From positions 1 through 13,492 of the forward strand of contig JAHIPN010000059.1 in NCBI GenBank assembly GCA_018894595.1: a stretch of DNA of 13,492 nucleotides. The letters are read 5' to 3'. Below the pieces are notes generated by a model, which saw nothing but the letters and a program-made list of their open reading frames with translations, was not told the origin of the DNA and searched no databases. The DNA comes from a bacterium. Its GTDB lineage: Bacteria > Atribacterota > JS1 > SB-45 > 34-128. Position numbers and translations under genes: made by a program. Shown here piece by piece: positions 12,456-13,492 of the stretch; position 1 is the stretch's first letter; every line of letters begins with the position of its first letter.

Positions 12456-13085
12456 ATGATAAAACTTAAAAGCAAATTTATTGCAGTTGAGGGTGCCATA
12501 GGAGCAGGGAAAACAAGTTTAGTTTTATTGTTAAGCAAAAGATTTAATGCAGGAAATAATTTAGAAGTGGTGGAAGAAAATCCTTTTTTATCTAAATTCT
12601 ATAGTGATATAGAAAGATACGCCTTCCAGACTCAAATATTTTTTTTGTTGAGCCGCTACAAACAACAATTAGGATTAGCCCAGCAAGATTTATTTAATCA
12701 GTTAATCTTTTCCGATTACTTATTTGCCAAGGATAGGATATTCGCCCACCTTAATCTTTCCGGAAATGAACTTTCTATGTATGAACACCTCTATGAAATT
12801 ATGGTCAAAGATATCTCCCAGCCCGATTTAATTGTTTACCTGCAAGCAAGCACCGAAATGTTAATGAAAAGAATAGCACTAAGAGATCGGCCTTTTGAGC
12901 GAAAAATGTCTTTTGAATATATGCGAAGATTGAATTTGGCTTATGAAGAATTTTTTTCTTATCCCGATAATTATAAAAAAACAAAATTAATTAAAATAAA
13001 GACTAACGATCTTGATTTTGTAGGCAAAAGTAAAGACCTTAAATATGTTATTGATGAAATTTACAAGGGGGATAGTTTTAAATGA
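12456..13085 (+). CDS. Deoxynucleoside kinase family protein 1
   Basis: A 209-residue dNK-family kinase (PF01712). P-loop GAIGAGKTS (13-21), the E40/E41 ENPFLSKFYSD substrate segment, RYAFQTQIFFLLSRYKQ (54-70), a SDYLFAKDRIFA segment (86-97) in place of the usual DRS motif, PDLIVYLQAS (123-132) and the LID RDRPFER (143-149) are all present. Such enzymes phosphorylate deoxynucleosides for salvage. The SDYLF/KDR variant separates this protein from the classical DRS dGK/dAK next to it, so the two probably differ in substrate. ATG 12456 follows AGGAG by 7 bp. Its stop overlaps the next kinase start as ATGA (13082-13085). Substrate specificity is not readable from the sequence alone. Confidence 0.85.
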   Translation: MIKLKSKFIAVEGAIGAGKTSLVLLLSKRFNAGNNLEVVEENPFLSKFYSDIERYAFQTQIFFLLSRYKQQLGLAQQDLFNQLIFSDYLFAKDRIFAHLNLSGNELSMYEHLYEIMVKDISQPDLIVYLQASTEMLMKRIALRDRPFERKMSFEYMRRLNLAYEEFFSYPDNYKKTKLIKIKTNDLDFVGKSKDLKYVIDEIYKGDSFK

Positions 13086-13492
13086 AGAAATTTATTATAG
13101 TATCAGGGAATATTGGTTGTGGTAAATCAAGTTTAACTGATCTCTTAAGTAAAAGATTGGGTTGGAAGGCATATTATGAAGTAGTAGAGAACAATCCTTA
13201 TTTAGAGAACTTCTATGGAGATATGAAAAAGTGGAGTTTTCATCTTCAGATATTTTTTCTGTCCAAAAGATTTCGCCATCACCAGGAGATATTAAAAAAT
13301 CCTGCCTCTGTAGTTCAGGATAGAAGTATTTATGAAGATGTGGATATATTTGCTAAAAATTTAAATCAGCAGGGATATATGGAGAATCGCGATTATGAAA
13401 ATTACCAGGAACTGTTTAAAATAATGACCCAATTTCTTACTCCTCCGGATTTAATCGTCTACCTTCAAGCTTCAGTCCCCACTCTCTTAAAA
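13082..13492 (+). CDS. Deoxynucleoside kinase family protein 2, 3' end outside the window
   Basis: The first 137 codons of a second dNK-family kinase; the rest runs off the right edge. P-loop GNIGCGKSS (9-17), VVENNPYLENFYGD, WSFHLQIFFLSKRF and VVQDRSIYEDVDIFAKNL (with the classical DRS motif intact) are visible, followed by PPDLIVYLQAS. This is closer to the Bacillus-type deoxyadenosine/deoxyguanosine kinases than the preceding gene product. ATG 13082 lies 10 bp after AAGGGGG and overlaps the previous stop by 4 bp. The adjacent pair probably covers two deoxynucleosides, as in other bacteria with tandem kinases. The LID region is not visible, so specificity stays open. Confidence 0.87.
   Translation, partial: MKKFIIVSGNIGCGKSSLTDLLSKRLGWKAYYEVVENNPYLENFYGDMKKWSFHLQIFFLSKRFRHHQEILKNPASVVQDRSIYEDVDIFAKNLNQQGYMENRDYENYQELFKIMTQFLTPPDLIVYLQASVPTLLK

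Noticed and set aside
1..13492. Defence, CRISPR or mobile-element content
   Set aside because: No regularly spaced repeats, transposase, integrase, toxin-antitoxin or restriction genes were found.

Overview
The window is low in GC (roughly one third by eye). It has short intergenic gaps, Shine-Dalgarno-type starts and many 1-4 bp gene overlaps, so it is bacterial chromosome. The gene mix suggests an anaerobe: a Feo ferrous-iron system, an FmdE-like protein, a COG1237 metallo-hydrolase, DUF89 and DUF123 proteins, tandem deoxynucleoside kinases and a LipM-like octanoyltransferase. This would suit a deep-branching Gram-positive-like or candidate-phylum lineage such as Atribacterota or a clostridial relative. 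That placement is inference; there is no rRNA here to settle it. No tRNA, rRNA, CRISPR array, transposase or phage gene was seen.

Region 1 (1-2316, + strand): the C-terminal end of an Mrp/NBP35 Fe-S carrier ATPase, then a sigma70-like promoter whose predicted transcript starts at a 9-3-9 perfect GC-rich palindrome. After it come a COG1237 metallo-beta-lactamase-fold protein, a 66-residue four-cysteine protein and two overlapping half-size permease genes whose products resemble each other. Region 2 (2412-4330, +): a flavin-reductase-like protein, a DUF89 metal-dependent phosphatase and a DUF123 GIY-YIG-like protein that seems to lack a canonical start codon.

Region 3 (4392-7687, +): an iron-uptake locus. 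A Fur-family gene sits behind a strong promoter with a Fur-box-like element. Next is a feo operon behind a second, similar element: feoA, feoA, a stand-alone FeoB GTPase domain, a stand-alone FeoB membrane domain and an unrecognised four-helix membrane protein. Region 4 (10621 down to 7705, - strand): a cluster-9 (zinc/manganese type) ABC transporter operon, transcribed toward the feo operon. It encodes the binding protein, an FmdE-like protein, the ATPase and the permease, behind a promoter overlaid by two inverted repeats. Together, regions 3 and 4 form a transition-metal acquisition block of two convergent operons.

Region 5 (10622-11566): mostly non-coding, with one small cysteine-containing protein on the - strand, short AT-rich repeats and a possible structured leader. 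Region 6 (11567-13492, +): a LipM-like octanoyltransferase and two overlapping deoxynucleoside kinase genes, the second cut by the window edge.

The points most worth a second look are the FmdE-like gene inside the metal ABC operon, the split FeoB with a Cys pair inserted in its G domain plus the extra membrane protein, the palindrome at the predicted 5' end of the MBL transcript, and the DUF123 gene with no normal start.
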